Source: Paenibacillus rhizophilus (GTDB taxonomy: Bacteria; Bacillota; Bacilli; Paenibacillales; Paenibacillaceae). From it: a stretch of 64,000 nt of DNA. The notes below the pieces were generated by a model. The model saw only the letters and a list, made by a program, of their open reading frames with translations. It was not told where the DNA came from and made no database searches. Below, piece by piece: positions 1 through 7,884 of the stretch. A program made the translations under genes and the position numbers. The stretch's first letter is position 1. Each line of letters begins with the position of its first letter. The stretch is from the NCBI RefSeq assembly GCF_003854965.1, contig NZ_RQPI01000001.1, positions 248,001 through 312,000 on the forward strand, written 5' to 3'.

Positions 1-71
1 TTCTACTCGTGTATATACACGAAAAGAGGCAGGGCTTTTGCTGTAACTGTACACGATGGAAGGGAGAGAAT

Positions 72-959
72 ATGGAAATGGAAAAGGACATGAAAGAGGC
101 AGGGGGGCGCATCAAGCTGTGGATCGTAGAGGAGTTAAAGTCTTATGTGCGGGAAAGCAAAGGGAACTTTTCGGAAGAACTTCAGGCACCTTACTACGAG
201 GAGCCGATTGTGCAATTCGCAGCAGCGGATGATCCCTTGTTTGAGGAATATAAGACGCTTATCGGTCCTGACCATGCTACGCCCCGGGAAGTCTTTGAGC
301 GGTCATTTGGCCCCGGCAGCTATGGGGGAGGCTCGGTGATCAGCGTGGTGCTGCCCATCAGCGAAGTCATCCGCCGGGCCAACCGGGCGCAAAAGGACGG
401 GCCTTCGCGGGAGTGGGCGCTGCTCCGCACATTTGGGGATGAGTATTTTTTGAATGAGATTCGCGGACATTTACCGGCTTATTTGAGCAGCCTCGGCTAC
501 CGGGCGGTCGCCCCACTGGATACCGACTGGTATAGTATTCAGGGTTCGGCCTCGGGCCCGGTGTCCAATTGGTCGGAACGCCATGTCGCTTATGCTGCGG
601 GCCTAGGCAGCTTCAGTATCAACGACGGCTTCATCACGGAGAAGGGGATCGCGATCCGGTTGTTCTCCGTTGTGACCGACCTGCAGGTGACGCCGGATGC
701 CAGAACGGCAGCAAGCCATGCGGGGAATTGCCTGCTCCACAGCAAAGGGATTTGCGGCGCATGCATCACCCGCTGCCCGGTGCAGGCCATCAGCAAAGAG
801 GGGCATGACAAAATCGCCTGCATGAAATTTGTGTATGGGCAAGCCTCCCGGGACTGGGCAGTGGCAAACGGCGGAGATGCCAAATGGGGAGCCGGCTGCG
901 GTCTGTGCCAAACCAAGGTGCCTTGCGAGAGTAGAAATCCAATGCGGACTGCACGGTGA
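72..959 (+). CDS. QueG-like 4Fe-4S protein
   Basis: Soluble iron-sulfur protein resembling the epoxyqueuosine reductase (QueG) superfamily. The C-terminal third carries a CxxCxxxCP cluster motif (CGACITRCP) followed by a second cysteine group (CGLCQTKVPC), as expected for ferredoxin-type clusters. At 295 residues it is shorter than typical QueG, so a paralogue with an unknown substrate is more likely than the tRNA enzyme itself. The ATG at 72 is preceded by GGAAGGGAG at good distance; an upstream in-frame ATG at 9 has no such site. A truncated MmyB-type regulator follows 53 bp downstream on the same strand and may once have been co-transcribed. Family is fairly clear, function is inferred. 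Confidence 0.7.
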   Translation: MEMEKDMKEAGGRIKLWIVEELKSYVRESKGNFSEELQAPYYEEPIVQFAAADDPLFEEYKTLIGPDHATPREVFERSFGPGSYGGGSVISVVLPISEVIRRANRAQKDGPSREWALLRTFGDEYFLNEIRGHLPAYLSSLGYRAVAPLDTDWYSIQGSASGPVSNWSERHVAYAAGLGSFSINDGFITEKGIAIRLFSVVTDLQVTPDARTAASHAGNCLLHSKGICGACITRCPVQAISKEGHDKIACMKFVYGQASRDWAVANGGDAKWGAGCGLCQTKVPCESRNPMRTAR

Positions 960-1012
960 GAATAGTATAATACTAGAGAGAGGAAGGGAAAACAGAAAGG
1001 AATGGAAAACGT

Positions 1013-1165
1013 ATGAACACGAGCCATTCATCGAGAACGCTTGGCCATTTCATCAAATCCCGCAGAGAACGCCTTCAACCCACGGATGCGGGAATTACGC
1101 ATAGCTCCGGGCGAAGAAGAACGCCGGGTCTCCACAGGGAAGAAGTAGCTTCCTGGCGGCGTTAA
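1013..1165 (+). pseudogene. truncated MmyB-type HTH regulator (N-terminus only)
   Basis: A 50-codon frame starting at an ATG encodes a typical beginning of MmyB-like XRE regulators: LGHFIKSRRERLQP, then GRRRTPGLHREEVA. In the family this is immediately followed by the recognition helix and a large C-terminal ligand-binding domain. Here the frame departs after REEVA into SWRR and stops, and the next recognisable element is a terminator at 1186. The rest of the gene appears to have been deleted. A weak purine-rich site (AGAAAGGA) precedes the start. It probably no longer encodes a DNA-binding protein. Confidence 0.6.
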
Positions 1166-1185
1166 AGCGGCAATATAACGGACAA

Positions 1186-1219
1186 AAAAAGCTCCTGCAG
1201 CTTTATGCCGGGAGCTTTT
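1186..1219. terminator. bidirectional intrinsic terminator
   Basis: Stem AAAAGCTCC / GGGAGCTTTT around a 14-nt loop, with A-run before and T-run after. It separates the truncated plus-strand regulator from the minus-strand ferredoxin-acetyltransferase gene and can serve both directions. Confidence 0.7.
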
Positions 1220-1248
1220 GTAATTGCCTTTAATAATTACTTTAGTGA

Positions 1249-1779
1249 TTATTTGTTGAGAACATCGGCGTATTCCGGGTAACGCTCGAATCTTCCCTTA
1301 GCAAAGGGACATAAAGGTATAATCTTAATACCATTTTCCCGCGCATATTCCACCATTGCGTTGACAAGCTTGTCCCCAAGCCCCTGTCCCCGGTAAGCAT
1401 TGTCGACCAAAGTATGATCAATAATGTAAAGCTCCGGACTTGAGGTTACATACGTCATTACTGCGGCAATCGCACCTTTATCTCGAATAAGGAATCTTTT
1501 GTGGGCTGTATCATGTTCAACAATATGCATGTTCCATTCCTCTTTCTTTATTGGATTCTCGCTGTCCAGACGTGTATACGTCAGCGCTCCGCTTGGACAT
1601 TTGTCAATATGCCGGGCAATTTCGTCCGCAGTGGCGGCATCGGGATCAACCCAAGGGCGCTTGCTTAAATTAAAAACGGCAGGAAACCCCTTAACGCAAA
1701 TACCGGAATGAGTACAAACTTCCGAATTAAACATCACCTCGATATCTTTCCCGTAGTACACTTTTTGTTCGCTCATCAT
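1249..1779 (-). CDS. Fer4_19 ferredoxin / GNAT acetyltransferase fusion (YjdI-YjdJ type)
   Basis: Two-domain protein of 176 residues. The N-terminal ~70 residues match the YjdI/Fer4_19 type of divergent mono-cluster ferredoxin: HSGICVKGFPAVF followed by a distant CPSGAL cysteine. The C-terminal half (about 85-176) matches the small GNAT-like family of E. coli YjdJ, with the acetyl-CoA loop as YRGQGLGDKLV. In E. coli these are two adjacent genes; here they form one chain. The start is one of two consecutive ATGs behind an AAAGGCG site. It is 24 bp downstream of, and probably co-transcribed with, the FMN reductase gene. The substrate is unknown; a redox-linked acetyl transfer is inference. Confidence 0.75.
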   Translation of the reverse strand: MMSEQKVYYGKDIEVMFNSEVCTHSGICVKGFPAVFNLSKRPWVDPDAATADEIARHIDKCPSGALTYTRLDSENPIKKEEWNMHIVEHDTAHKRFLIRDKGAIAAVMTYVTSSPELYIIDHTLVDNAYRGQGLGDKLVNAMVEYARENGIKIIPLCPFAKGRFERYPEYADVLNK

Positions 1780-1803
1780 AACTTCACGCCTTTCATTTTG
1801 GAG

Positions 1804-2367
1804 TTACTTGAAAAAATAGATCCATTGTTCAAAAGCTGTCAGAAATTTTTCGATATGGCGAAGAGTGGATTCGTCGTCCAGTTCTCCGGTCGTTTCATTC
1901 AGTTTTTCGTGAATCCCGCCGATGAGAATTTTCGGCCCCGGCATTGTATAGGCATTCATGGCAAGCAGTGTCTGTCTCACCTGGGCTTGTGACTGTGCTG
2001 TCCCGCCGCTGCCCGGAGTAGCTCCCGCAATCGCAAAAGGCTTTTGAATCAGCACGGAGCTTTTAACCGGACGCGAAACCCAGTCTAAAGCGTTTTTTAA
2101 TACGCCCGGAATTCCCGAATTATATTCTGGGGTGACAATCAGCACGCCGTCCGCTTGCCGGATGCTTTCTTTGAATAGGGCCACAGACTGAGGATCGCCT
2201 TGACTCTCAATGTCCGCATTGTAAAGCGGAATATTCGATAAGTCAGCACGATGAATCTCCCAATGCTTTGGCGCAAGCTCTTCCATAGCCTTTAACACTT
2301 TTCTATTAAAAGAACCTTCTCGAAGACTTCCACAAATGGCAGTGATGGTGAGTTTATTTTCGCTCAT
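1804..2367 (-). CDS. NADPH-dependent FMN reductase
   Basis: Flavodoxin-fold NAD(P)H:FMN oxidoreductase of the ChrR/YieF/azoreductase group, 187 residues, the usual family length. Visible signatures are the phosphate-binding loop GSLREGSFNRK near residue 14 and the flavin-contact motif TPEYNSGIPGVLKNALDW near 79-96. Such enzymes reduce quinones, azo dyes or chromate by two-electron transfer in the cytosol. It lies between the ferredoxin-acetyltransferase gene and the HxlR-type repressor on the same strand, consistent with a small electrophile/quinone-stress operon. Confidence 0.88.
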   Translation of the reverse strand: MSENKLTITAICGSLREGSFNRKVLKAMEELAPKHWEIHRADLSNIPLYNADIESQGDPQSVALFKESIRQADGVLIVTPEYNSGIPGVLKNALDWVSRPVKSSVLIQKPFAIAGATPGSGGTAQSQAQVRQTLLAMNAYTMPGPKILIGGIHEKLNETTGELDDESTLRHIEKFLTAFEQWIYFFK

Positions 2368-2403
2368 CCTTGCGCTCCTCTGCTTGGTTTAGTTTAAGTG
2401 GCT

Positions 2404-2796
2404 CTATTCCTCATTATTAACTCGATCATAGCTCTCTCTGGCCTGTTCAACCTGCGAGTAGTTTTCATTCGTCCACTGTTTCAGAGCTCTCATGGGCTCA
2501 AGCAAAGATTCTCCCAATTGGGTTAGTGAGTACTCGACGATTGGCGGAACGGCCGGAGTGATGTCACGCTTCACTAAACCGTCCCGTTCCAGTTGGCGCA
2601 GGGTTTGGGTCAGCATTTTTTTGGAGATGCCTTCGATTCGTCTTCTTATATCTCCGTAACGAATAATCCCATCTTCCATCGCATAGATGACCAAAGCTGT
2701 CCATTTATTTGAAATGATTTCGAGAACTTTGGTGTACCCGCAAATAGATAACGATATATCCGGCTGTACGGTTTTAGTCGAAAATGGAGAATTCAT
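2404..2796 (-). CDS. HxlR-family (YodB/HypR-like) redox-sensing repressor
   Basis: Winged-helix regulator of 130 residues. The HxlR core is visible as IRYGDIRRRIEGISKKMLTQ and LRQLERDGLVKR, followed by the wing segment VEYSLTQLGESL. Cys19 lies just before the first helix, the position of the thiol sensor in B. subtilis YodB, CatR and HypR, which respond to quinones, diamide and disulfide stress. It is divergent from a quinone-oxidoreductase-like gene, and the shared intergenic region contains a TACT-N7-AGTA site identical to the reported YodB consensus. Control of both flanking units through Cys19 oxidation is a well-supported inference. Confidence 0.88.
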   Translation of the reverse strand: MNSPFSTKTVQPDISLSICGYTKVLEIISNKWTALVIYAMEDGIIRYGDIRRRIEGISKKMLTQTLRQLERDGLVKRDITPAVPPIVEYSLTQLGESLLEPMRALKQWTNENYSQVEQARESYDRVNNEE

Positions 2797-2831
2797 CTGA
2801 CGTCCCCCTGTGCACCTTTAGGTTCCCTGGA

Positions 2832-2843
2832 CACTATATAGTG
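2832..2843. promoter_or_regulatory. 12-bp perfect palindrome in redox intergenic region
   Basis: CACTATATAGTG is perfectly palindromic and sits between the HxlR-type repressor and the divergent oxidoreductase. It contains a TATAGT that could be the -10 of the repressor promoter on the minus strand, so it may be an operator overlapping that promoter. Confidence 0.4.
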
Positions 2844-2849
2844 CCTTCT

Positions 2850-2864
2850 TACTTAAGTGTAGTA
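2850..2864. promoter_or_regulatory. YodB-type operator (TACT-N7-AGTA)
   Basis: TACTTAAGTGTAGTA matches the TACT-N7-AGTA consensus described for YodB-family repressors exactly. It is 48 bp upstream of the oxidoreductase start and 54 bp upstream of the repressor start, a position suited to controlling both divergent transcripts. Confidence 0.55.
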
Positions 2865-2911
2865 TATGTATTAATGTATGTCTATACCATTCTAAAAAGG
2901 AGAGATTTCTC

Positions 2912-3925
2912 ATGAAAGTATACGAAATTCAAGGTGAATTTGGACTCGATCAATTGAAGGAAGCCCAACGCCCGATACCGGTTCCGGGTCCTGGCGAAGT
3001 TCGTATCAAAATGCGGGCGGTTTCCCTTAACTCCAGAGATTTGGGTGTTATTAACGGGTTTTATAATCCCGATTTGAATGCGCCCTTAATTCCGGTATCT
3101 GACGGTGTGGGCGAAGTTGTCGCTTTAGGCGAGCATACGACGAGGTTCAAGATAGGTGACCGGGTGAGCGGCATTTTTACTCAGAGTTGGATTTCCGGAG
3201 AGGCTACACAAGACAATTGGGTGAGTACGCTGGGAAGTCCGCTAAATGGGCTGCTTGCGGAATATGCTGTGCTTCCCGAGAAAGGATTGGTTCGTGTGCC
3301 CGATCACTTGACGGATGAAGAGGCGGCAGCCCTTCCTTGCGCAGGGGTGACGGCATGGCATGCTGTCATTGAAGAAGGTCGGGTGAAAGCCGGTGATACC
3401 GTTGTCGTGCAAGGAACAGGCGGAGTTTCTCTGTTTGCGCTTCAATTCGCCAAGCTTCACGGAGCAACTGTGATCGTAACGTCCAGCAGTGATGAGAAGC
3501 TAATGCGAGCGAAGGGACTGGGTGCAGATTTCGGAATCAATTACATCCAAACGCCCGAATGGGATAAAGTCGTTCTTGAACTGACGGGCGGACGCGGAGC
3601 AGACCATATCGTCGATCTTGGAGGATCGGCTACATTGAACAAGTCCATTACAGCGCTGCGAGTAGGCGGACAGATTAGCATAGTAGGGGGTCTATCGGGC
3701 TATCAAGTGGAAGGATTCGAGATTATTCCCGCTATTTTAAGAAAAGCGCGCCTTCAAGCAATCAACGTCGGAAGCCGCGACATGTTTGAATCGATGAACC
3801 GTGCAATACAGCAAAACGGGCTTCGTCCGGTCGTTGACCGAGTGTTTCCATTCGAACGCGCTGTCGAAGCGCTGCATTACTTGGCGGAGGGTTCGTATTT
3901 TGGGAAGATTTGCATTGCATTTTAA
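2912..3925 (+). CDS. MDR-family NAD(P)H:quinone oxidoreductase-like protein
   Basis: Medium-chain dehydrogenase/reductase of 337 residues resembling Bacillus YogA and other alcohol-dehydrogenase-like quinone reductases. The catalytic domain begins with GPGEVRIKMRAVSLNSRD, and the cofactor site is VVVQGTGGVSLFALQFAK followed by the strand VIVTSSSDEKL. The usual cysteine-rich structural zinc lobe is not visible. The protein ends normally (GSYFGKICIAF). An AAAAAGGAGAGA site precedes the ATG. Being divergent from a thiol-sensing repressor with a YodB-like site between them, it probably detoxifies quinones or reactive carbonyls. Confidence 0.85.
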   Translation: MKVYEIQGEFGLDQLKEAQRPIPVPGPGEVRIKMRAVSLNSRDLGVINGFYNPDLNAPLIPVSDGVGEVVALGEHTTRFKIGDRVSGIFTQSWISGEATQDNWVSTLGSPLNGLLAEYAVLPEKGLVRVPDHLTDEEAAALPCAGVTAWHAVIEEGRVKAGDTVVVQGTGGVSLFALQFAKLHGATVIVTSSSDEKLMRAKGLGADFGINYIQTPEWDKVVLELTGGRGADHIVDLGGSATLNKSITALRVGGQISIVGGLSGYQVEGFEIIPAILRKARLQAINVGSRDMFESMNRAIQQNGLRPVVDRVFPFERAVEALHYLAEGSYFGKICIAF

Positions 3926-4279
3926 CTTAACATTCGGGAACTTCAAGAGACCACGGATCGCCGCTGCCCGCTGTTTAATACAATAAAGGCGGCGGATGTT
4001 GAAATCACCACGACCTGGATTAAAGCCGCATAACCGTATGAACGAAATAGCATGGAACAAGTAAGAATGCGCTGCTGATCATGTGAAGTGCACCCTTAGG
4101 AAGCACATTAGAAAATCCCTCGGGTTAAACTAATGAACATTCCGTCGGGTGCATTTTTGATTCGGAATTTTATAACAATTTTAATTAAAATCTGATAGAA
4201 TCATAAGATGACTTCCGCCATCGCAAAATGGCCGCAGGTATATGATACATAAATCGAGGCTGTAAAGAGAGGAATGGAT
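3926..4279. other. decayed intergenic region with long inverted repeat
   Basis: Apart from the OsmC-like remnant, this stretch has a nested dyad: TGCACCC at 4089-4095 pairs with GGGTGCA at 4147-4153, enclosing ATTAG/CTAAT and a small CCCTCGGG hairpin, followed by a T5 run. It could be an unusual terminator or the fused ends of a deleted insertion element. Nothing else recognisable precedes the nucleoside hydrolase. Confidence 0.4.
3932..4033 (+). pseudogene. C-terminal remnant resembling an OsmC-family protein
   Basis: Directly after the oxidoreductase stop, in the same frame, about 33 codons read as a protein end: RRCPLFNTIKAADVEI, then TTTWIKAA and stop. The CP-x-x-NT context followed by a beta strand resembles the peroxidatic cysteine region and C-terminus of OsmC-type peroxiredoxins. 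There is no start codon or upstream coding portion, so this would be a leftover of a deleted gene. The family call rests on a short segment. Confidence 0.35.
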
Positions 4280-5185
4280 ATGAACCGTTTAATTATCGAC
4301 ACGGATATTGGCAGCGATATTGATGACGCCATGGCGCTTGCGCTGGCGATGAAATCCCCGGAGCTGATGCTCGAAGGTGTCACGACGGTTTACGGAGATG
4401 CCGATTTACGTGCCCGGATGGTCGTCAAAATGCTCAAACACGGCGGCAGAGAAGACGTACGCGTATACGCCGGTCTGGATCGGCCGCTGCTCGGCAACCG
4501 TGAAATATGGATGGCCGGCCACGAAGGGAGAGGGCTTATTGAGGAAGGAGAATCGCTTCCTTACGAAGAGCGTCACGCTATCGATTTCATCATCGATACA
4601 ATTATGGCAAATCCGGGCGAAATTACGCTCGTGCCGATCGGACCGCTCACGAATATCGCCGCATGTCTGATCCGCGAGCCGAGGATTGCCCATAACGTAA
4701 AAGAAATTATATTGATGGGCGGTGTTACCAGACTTGGCCGCAACGCTGCCGAACTGCCTGTTGTTGAGCATAATATTGTCAGCGATCCGGAAGCAGCGTC
4801 CGTTGTGTTTGGCAGCGGTGCGCCAATTGTAATGGTCGGACTGGACGTCACGCTGCAAGTCATTATTACCGATGAACACTGCAAACGGCTGCAAGCGACG
4901 AACGATCCGCTGAATGCCGCGTTGGCCCGCCAGATGGAGTACTGGTTCGATTTTATCAAGTCCGATAAAACATTTATGCATGACCCGCTCACTGTCTCGC
5001 TTCTCATCGACCGGTCGCTTGTTAAAACGCAAAAAATAAAAGTGACCGTCGAATATGATCACCGTGCGAAGACAGGACAAACCGTCGCTGTTCGCGCCGA
5101 GGACGGAAATGTGGAGGTTTGCCTTGAAGTGGATAGCGAACGGTTTCTGGCCATCCTGATGAACCGTTTGACTGGACAAGGCTGA
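4280..5185 (+). CDS. nucleoside hydrolase (inosine-uridine preferring type)
   Basis: Cytosolic N-ribohydrolase of 301 residues that should split ribonucleosides to base and ribose for salvage. The calcium-site motif near the N-terminus reads IIDTDIGSDIDDAMALA, a variant of the family DTDPGxDDxxAL in which the proline is Ile and one residue separates the aspartates differently. VPIGPLTNIA and the late VEYDH segment are typical of the IunH/Rih fold. Of two nearby in-frame ATGs (4274 and 4280), the second has the GAGAGGA site at 6 bp. It is a single gene with no visible partner. Confidence 0.88.
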   Translation: MNRLIIDTDIGSDIDDAMALALAMKSPELMLEGVTTVYGDADLRARMVVKMLKHGGREDVRVYAGLDRPLLGNREIWMAGHEGRGLIEEGESLPYEERHAIDFIIDTIMANPGEITLVPIGPLTNIAACLIREPRIAHNVKEIILMGGVTRLGRNAAELPVVEHNIVSDPEAASVVFGSGAPIVMVGLDVTLQVIITDEHCKRLQATNDPLNAALARQMEYWFDFIKSDKTFMHDPLTVSLLIDRSLVKTQKIKVTVEYDHRAKTGQTVAVRAEDGNVEVCLEVDSERFLAILMNRLTGQG

Positions 5186-5241
5186 TTCTATTAATATAAA
5201 AAACGAAGCAGAAAAAAATGGCTAATTGTAACTTACATCAC

Positions 5242-5269
5242 TTGTTATTCTCATAGTTTAATATATAAT
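5242..5269 (+). promoter_or_regulatory. sigma-A type promoter of lipoprotein gene
   Basis: TTGTTA, 16-bp spacer, TATAAT, with the start codon of the lipoprotein about 33 bp downstream of the -10. Confidence 0.5.
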
Positions 5270-5301
5270 TTTTTTATAAACACAATTAGGGGGAAATGGT
5301 T

Positions 5302-5877
5302 ATGAAACTAGTTAAAAGTTTGTTGGTTGTAGGAGTCGCGGCTGCGGTATTGTCCGGTTGCGGCGGTAATAATGATCAAGCGGCTAATTCCGCAGCTAGC
5401 CCGGCAGCAAGTGCAGCGGCAAGTCCTGCAGCGAGTGCGCCGGCAGCGGATGCTACAACTACAGCGTCTATCGTTAATCAAGCAGACGCTTTTAAAACGG
5501 CAGTAAGCGAAAATGGTAACTGGATTATTGCTATTCTTAATGATTTGACTGTCGATGGAGAGGTTGTAGTAGCCGGTGAATTCCATGATAAAGGCGACGC
5601 GGCTAAAGACATTTACCGCAAAATCGCCCTTTATGCTCAAGATGCTGATCACAACATCACTGCGACTTACACCCTTACGGTTCCTAAATTCACGGTAAAA
5701 AGTGAAAACCTGAAAGTTCAAGGCGGAACGATCAAAGGCGACGTTTATGTGCAAGCCAACGGATTTACCCTTGACAAAACCGCAACGGTAGACGGCAACA
5801 TTTTCTATGCAAGCGCGGATTTCCAAGCCTCCGCCAAAGTAGACGGTAAAGTAACCGGAGAAGCCAAAGTCCAATAA
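5302..5877 (+). CDS. lipoprotein with polymer-forming (bactofilin-like) domain
   Basis: Secreted, membrane-anchored protein of 191 residues. Residues 1-19 form a lipoprotein signal peptide ending in LSGC (lipidated Cys20). An Ala/Ser/Pro linker (about 28-55) built of SPAAS-type units follows. The last ~60 residues alternate hydrophobic and glycine positions (IKGDVYVQANGFTL, VDGNIFYASADF, VDGKVTGEAKV), as in right-handed beta-helical bactofilin/polymer-forming proteins. The ATG at 5302 is 8 bp behind AGGGGG; an ATG at 5296 is too close. A strong terminator follows. A surface scaffold role is inference. Confidence 0.7.
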   Translation: MKLVKSLLVVGVAAAVLSGCGGNNDQAANSAASPAASAAASPAASAPAADATTTASIVNQADAFKTAVSENGNWIIAILNDLTVDGEVVVAGEFHDKGDAAKDIYRKIALYAQDADHNITATYTLTVPKFTVKSENLKVQGGTIKGDVYVQANGFTLDKTATVDGNIFYASADFQASAKVDGKVTGEAKVQ

Positions 5878-5927
5878 TTGCAACAGCAGAACCGTTAACA
5901 GAACTTAAAAGTTAAAGTCTAATGTTT

Positions 5928-5974
5928 AGCCTGCAAACAAAGCTCCCTATGGAGTCTTCGGTTGCAGGCTTTTC
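5928..5974. terminator. intrinsic terminator between convergent genes
   Basis: AGCCTGCAA pairs with TTGCAGGCT, followed by TTTCG. It lies between the lipoprotein gene and the convergent HD-domain gene and may act in both directions. Confidence 0.75.
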
Positions 5975-5978
5975 GTTA

Positions 5979-6626
5979 TCATATTTCTCCATTCCATTCC
6001 GCATAGAAATGATTTAAAAACTCTAACATAATGTCGTGCCTTCTCTGGGCCTTTTGTGCTCCAATTTCCGTATTCATTAAATCTTTTAATAATAGCAGTT
6101 TTTCATAAAAATGGCTGATTGTATCGTTTCCGGTGTAACCATCTATATCTTTAGCAGTTTCTTTGTTTAATGCCGGATTATACATAGGTCTGTTGATATG
6201 TCCTCCATAAGCAAATGCTCTGCCAAGACCTATTGCGCCAATGGCGTCGAGTCTATCGGCATCTTGAACAATTTTGGCTTCTATAGTAGACAATTTATGC
6301 TTATTGGTTCCTCCCTTAAAAGAAATATGATTCGCTATGTATATTACCTCTTCAATGATTTCATAAGAAACTTCCAATTCAATCAATAAATCCGAAATCA
6401 TTCTTCTTCGATCTTCGTCAGTATGTCCGAACTTATGGTCGGCTATATCATGAAGCAGAGCTCCTAATTCAACAATAAAACAATCGGTTCCTTCGGTCTG
6501 ATTGGCAATGTTCAGAGCATTATTACTGACTCTGACAATATGCCACCAATCATGTCCGGACCCTTCACCCTCAAGTTTTCCTTTTACGAATTGTCTTGTT
6601 TTTTCGAGAACCCATTCTTTGTTCAT
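5979..6626 (-). CDS. HD-domain phosphohydrolase (YedJ-like)
   Basis: Metal-dependent hydrolase of 215 residues. The HD signature residues are present in order: GHDWWHIVRV (first His), LGALLHDIADHK (His-Asp pair), a central IANHISF and a late QDADRLDAIG aspartate. Length and motifs match the small YedJ-like group, whose substrates (nucleotides or phosphate esters) are not settled. Start chosen at the internal ATG (KKMNKEW), preceded by AAGGGAGAT; the longer frame start at 6659 has no ribosome site. It is monocistronic and convergent with the lipoprotein gene. Confidence 0.82.
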   Translation of the reverse strand: MNKEWVLEKTRQFVKGKLEGEGSGHDWWHIVRVSNNALNIANQTEGTDCFIVELGALLHDIADHKFGHTDEDRRRMISDLLIELEVSYEIIEEVIYIANHISFKGGTNKHKLSTIEAKIVQDADRLDAIGAIGLGRAFAYGGHINRPMYNPALNKETAKDIDGYTGNDTISHFYEKLLLLKDLMNTEIGAQKAQRRHDIMLEFLNHFYAEWNGEI

Positions 6627-6846
6627 CTTCTTATCTCCCTTATACCTGTTAGCGTTCATTTCGAAAATTTCTTTCTCTGTTTTATAATATTTTCCGAATT
6701 TCTACAAGTTTCCTGATATATGCGGTGTCTATGTAATGTTAAGTATTACAGTTTTTGATCAGTCCTTGAGGACCTTTTTGTTTATATCCGGTTTATATAA
6801 GTCAGTTACCATACTAATATATTCAGTCGTATAGGAGGATAAGCAA

Positions 6847-7884
6847 ATGAATCAAAATTCGATCACTGGGCCGCACAATGAAAGTTGGGCAATCGAAGCG
6901 CACGGCCTCGTCAAGACATTTGGTGAGAACCGTGCGGTGGATGGTGTTAATCTGAAAGTGGGGACCGGTACGATCTACGGCGTGCTTGGTCCGAATGGAG
7001 CTGGGAAGACAACAACCATTCGAATGCTGGCAACCTTATTGCGGCCTGATGCAGGTTCGGCGAGCATCTTTGGGCATGATGTGGTGAAGGAACCGCAGAT
7101 CGTGCGTCAATTGATTGGGGTCACCGGCCAGTATGCGTCAGTCGATGAATCGCTGAGTGCGACCGAGAATCTGGTTATTTTCTCCCGGTTACTCGGGCTG
7201 GGGCGTGCTGAAGCCCGTCATAAGGCAGCGGAGCTATTGGAGGAATTTGGGCTTACCGAAGCGGCCAAGCGTCCGCTCAAACATTTCTCCGGCGGCATGA
7301 GGCGGAGGCTGGATTTGGCTGCAAGTCTTATTGCACAGCCGCCGCTTATTTTTTTGGATGAGCCTACTACAGGTTTGGACCCGCGCACGCGCAACCAAAT
7401 GTGGGATACGATCCGGCGGCTGGTCAAATCGGGTTCGACGGTATTGTTAACCACGCAGTATCTGGAAGAGGCAGATCAACTGGCTGACCGGATAGCGGTG
7501 ATCGATCATGGTCGGGTTGTAGCCGAGGGAACCGTTGATGAACTGAAAGCATCTGTTGGCAATTCGTCGCTGCAATTAAGGGTACAAAACCCGCAGGACG
7601 TTGAGATGGCCCGTCGGATGGTTGAACAAGTGCTCAAGGTGCAGTCCAATATATTGGCGGAAGCCGAAAAAATTACTGCGCCCATGGGGAACGTCCATCA
7701 GGTCACCGACCTTCTAATCGCTCTTCGCGAGGCCGGCATCCCTTTAGCTGAAATGAGTGTGCAGAAGCCTACCCTCGATGAAGTATTTTTGACCATTACG
7801 GGCCATGGGGTACAAGAGGACGCTGCACTGACGCCTAACGAATCGAATAAAGTGGAGGGGCAAAAGCATGAATACTTTAATTAA
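6847..7884 (+). CDS. ABC exporter ATPase, DrrA family
   Basis: ATP-binding subunit (345 residues) of a drug or antibiotic exporter. Walker A is GPNGAGKTT, the signature is FSGGMRRRLDLA and Walker B is LIFLDEPTTGLD. The C-terminal ~100 residues are the DrrA-type extension ending in KPTLDEVFLTITG. The ATG is 6 bp behind AGGAGGA. It overlaps the permease gene by 17 bp, so the two are translated together. The leader contains a small hairpin (GTCCTTGAGGAC then C-T5, 6762-6779) which could be an attenuator but is short. Confidence 0.92.
   Translation: MNQNSITGPHNESWAIEAHGLVKTFGENRAVDGVNLKVGTGTIYGVLGPNGAGKTTTIRMLATLLRPDAGSASIFGHDVVKEPQIVRQLIGVTGQYASVDESLSATENLVIFSRLLGLGRAEARHKAAELLEEFGLTEAAKRPLKHFSGGMRRRLDLAASLIAQPPLIFLDEPTTGLDPRTRNQMWDTIRRLVKSGSTVLLTTQYLEEADQLADRIAVIDHGRVVAEGTVDELKASVGNSSLQLRVQNPQDVEMARRMVEQVLKVQSNILAEAEKITAPMGNVHQVTDLLIALREAGIPLAEMSVQKPTLDEVFLTITGHGVQEDAALTPNESNKVEGQKHEYFN

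Noticed and set aside
4406..5179. 257-codon ORF antisense to nucleoside hydrolase
   Set aside because: Overlaps an intact enzyme gene completely and has no recognisable features.
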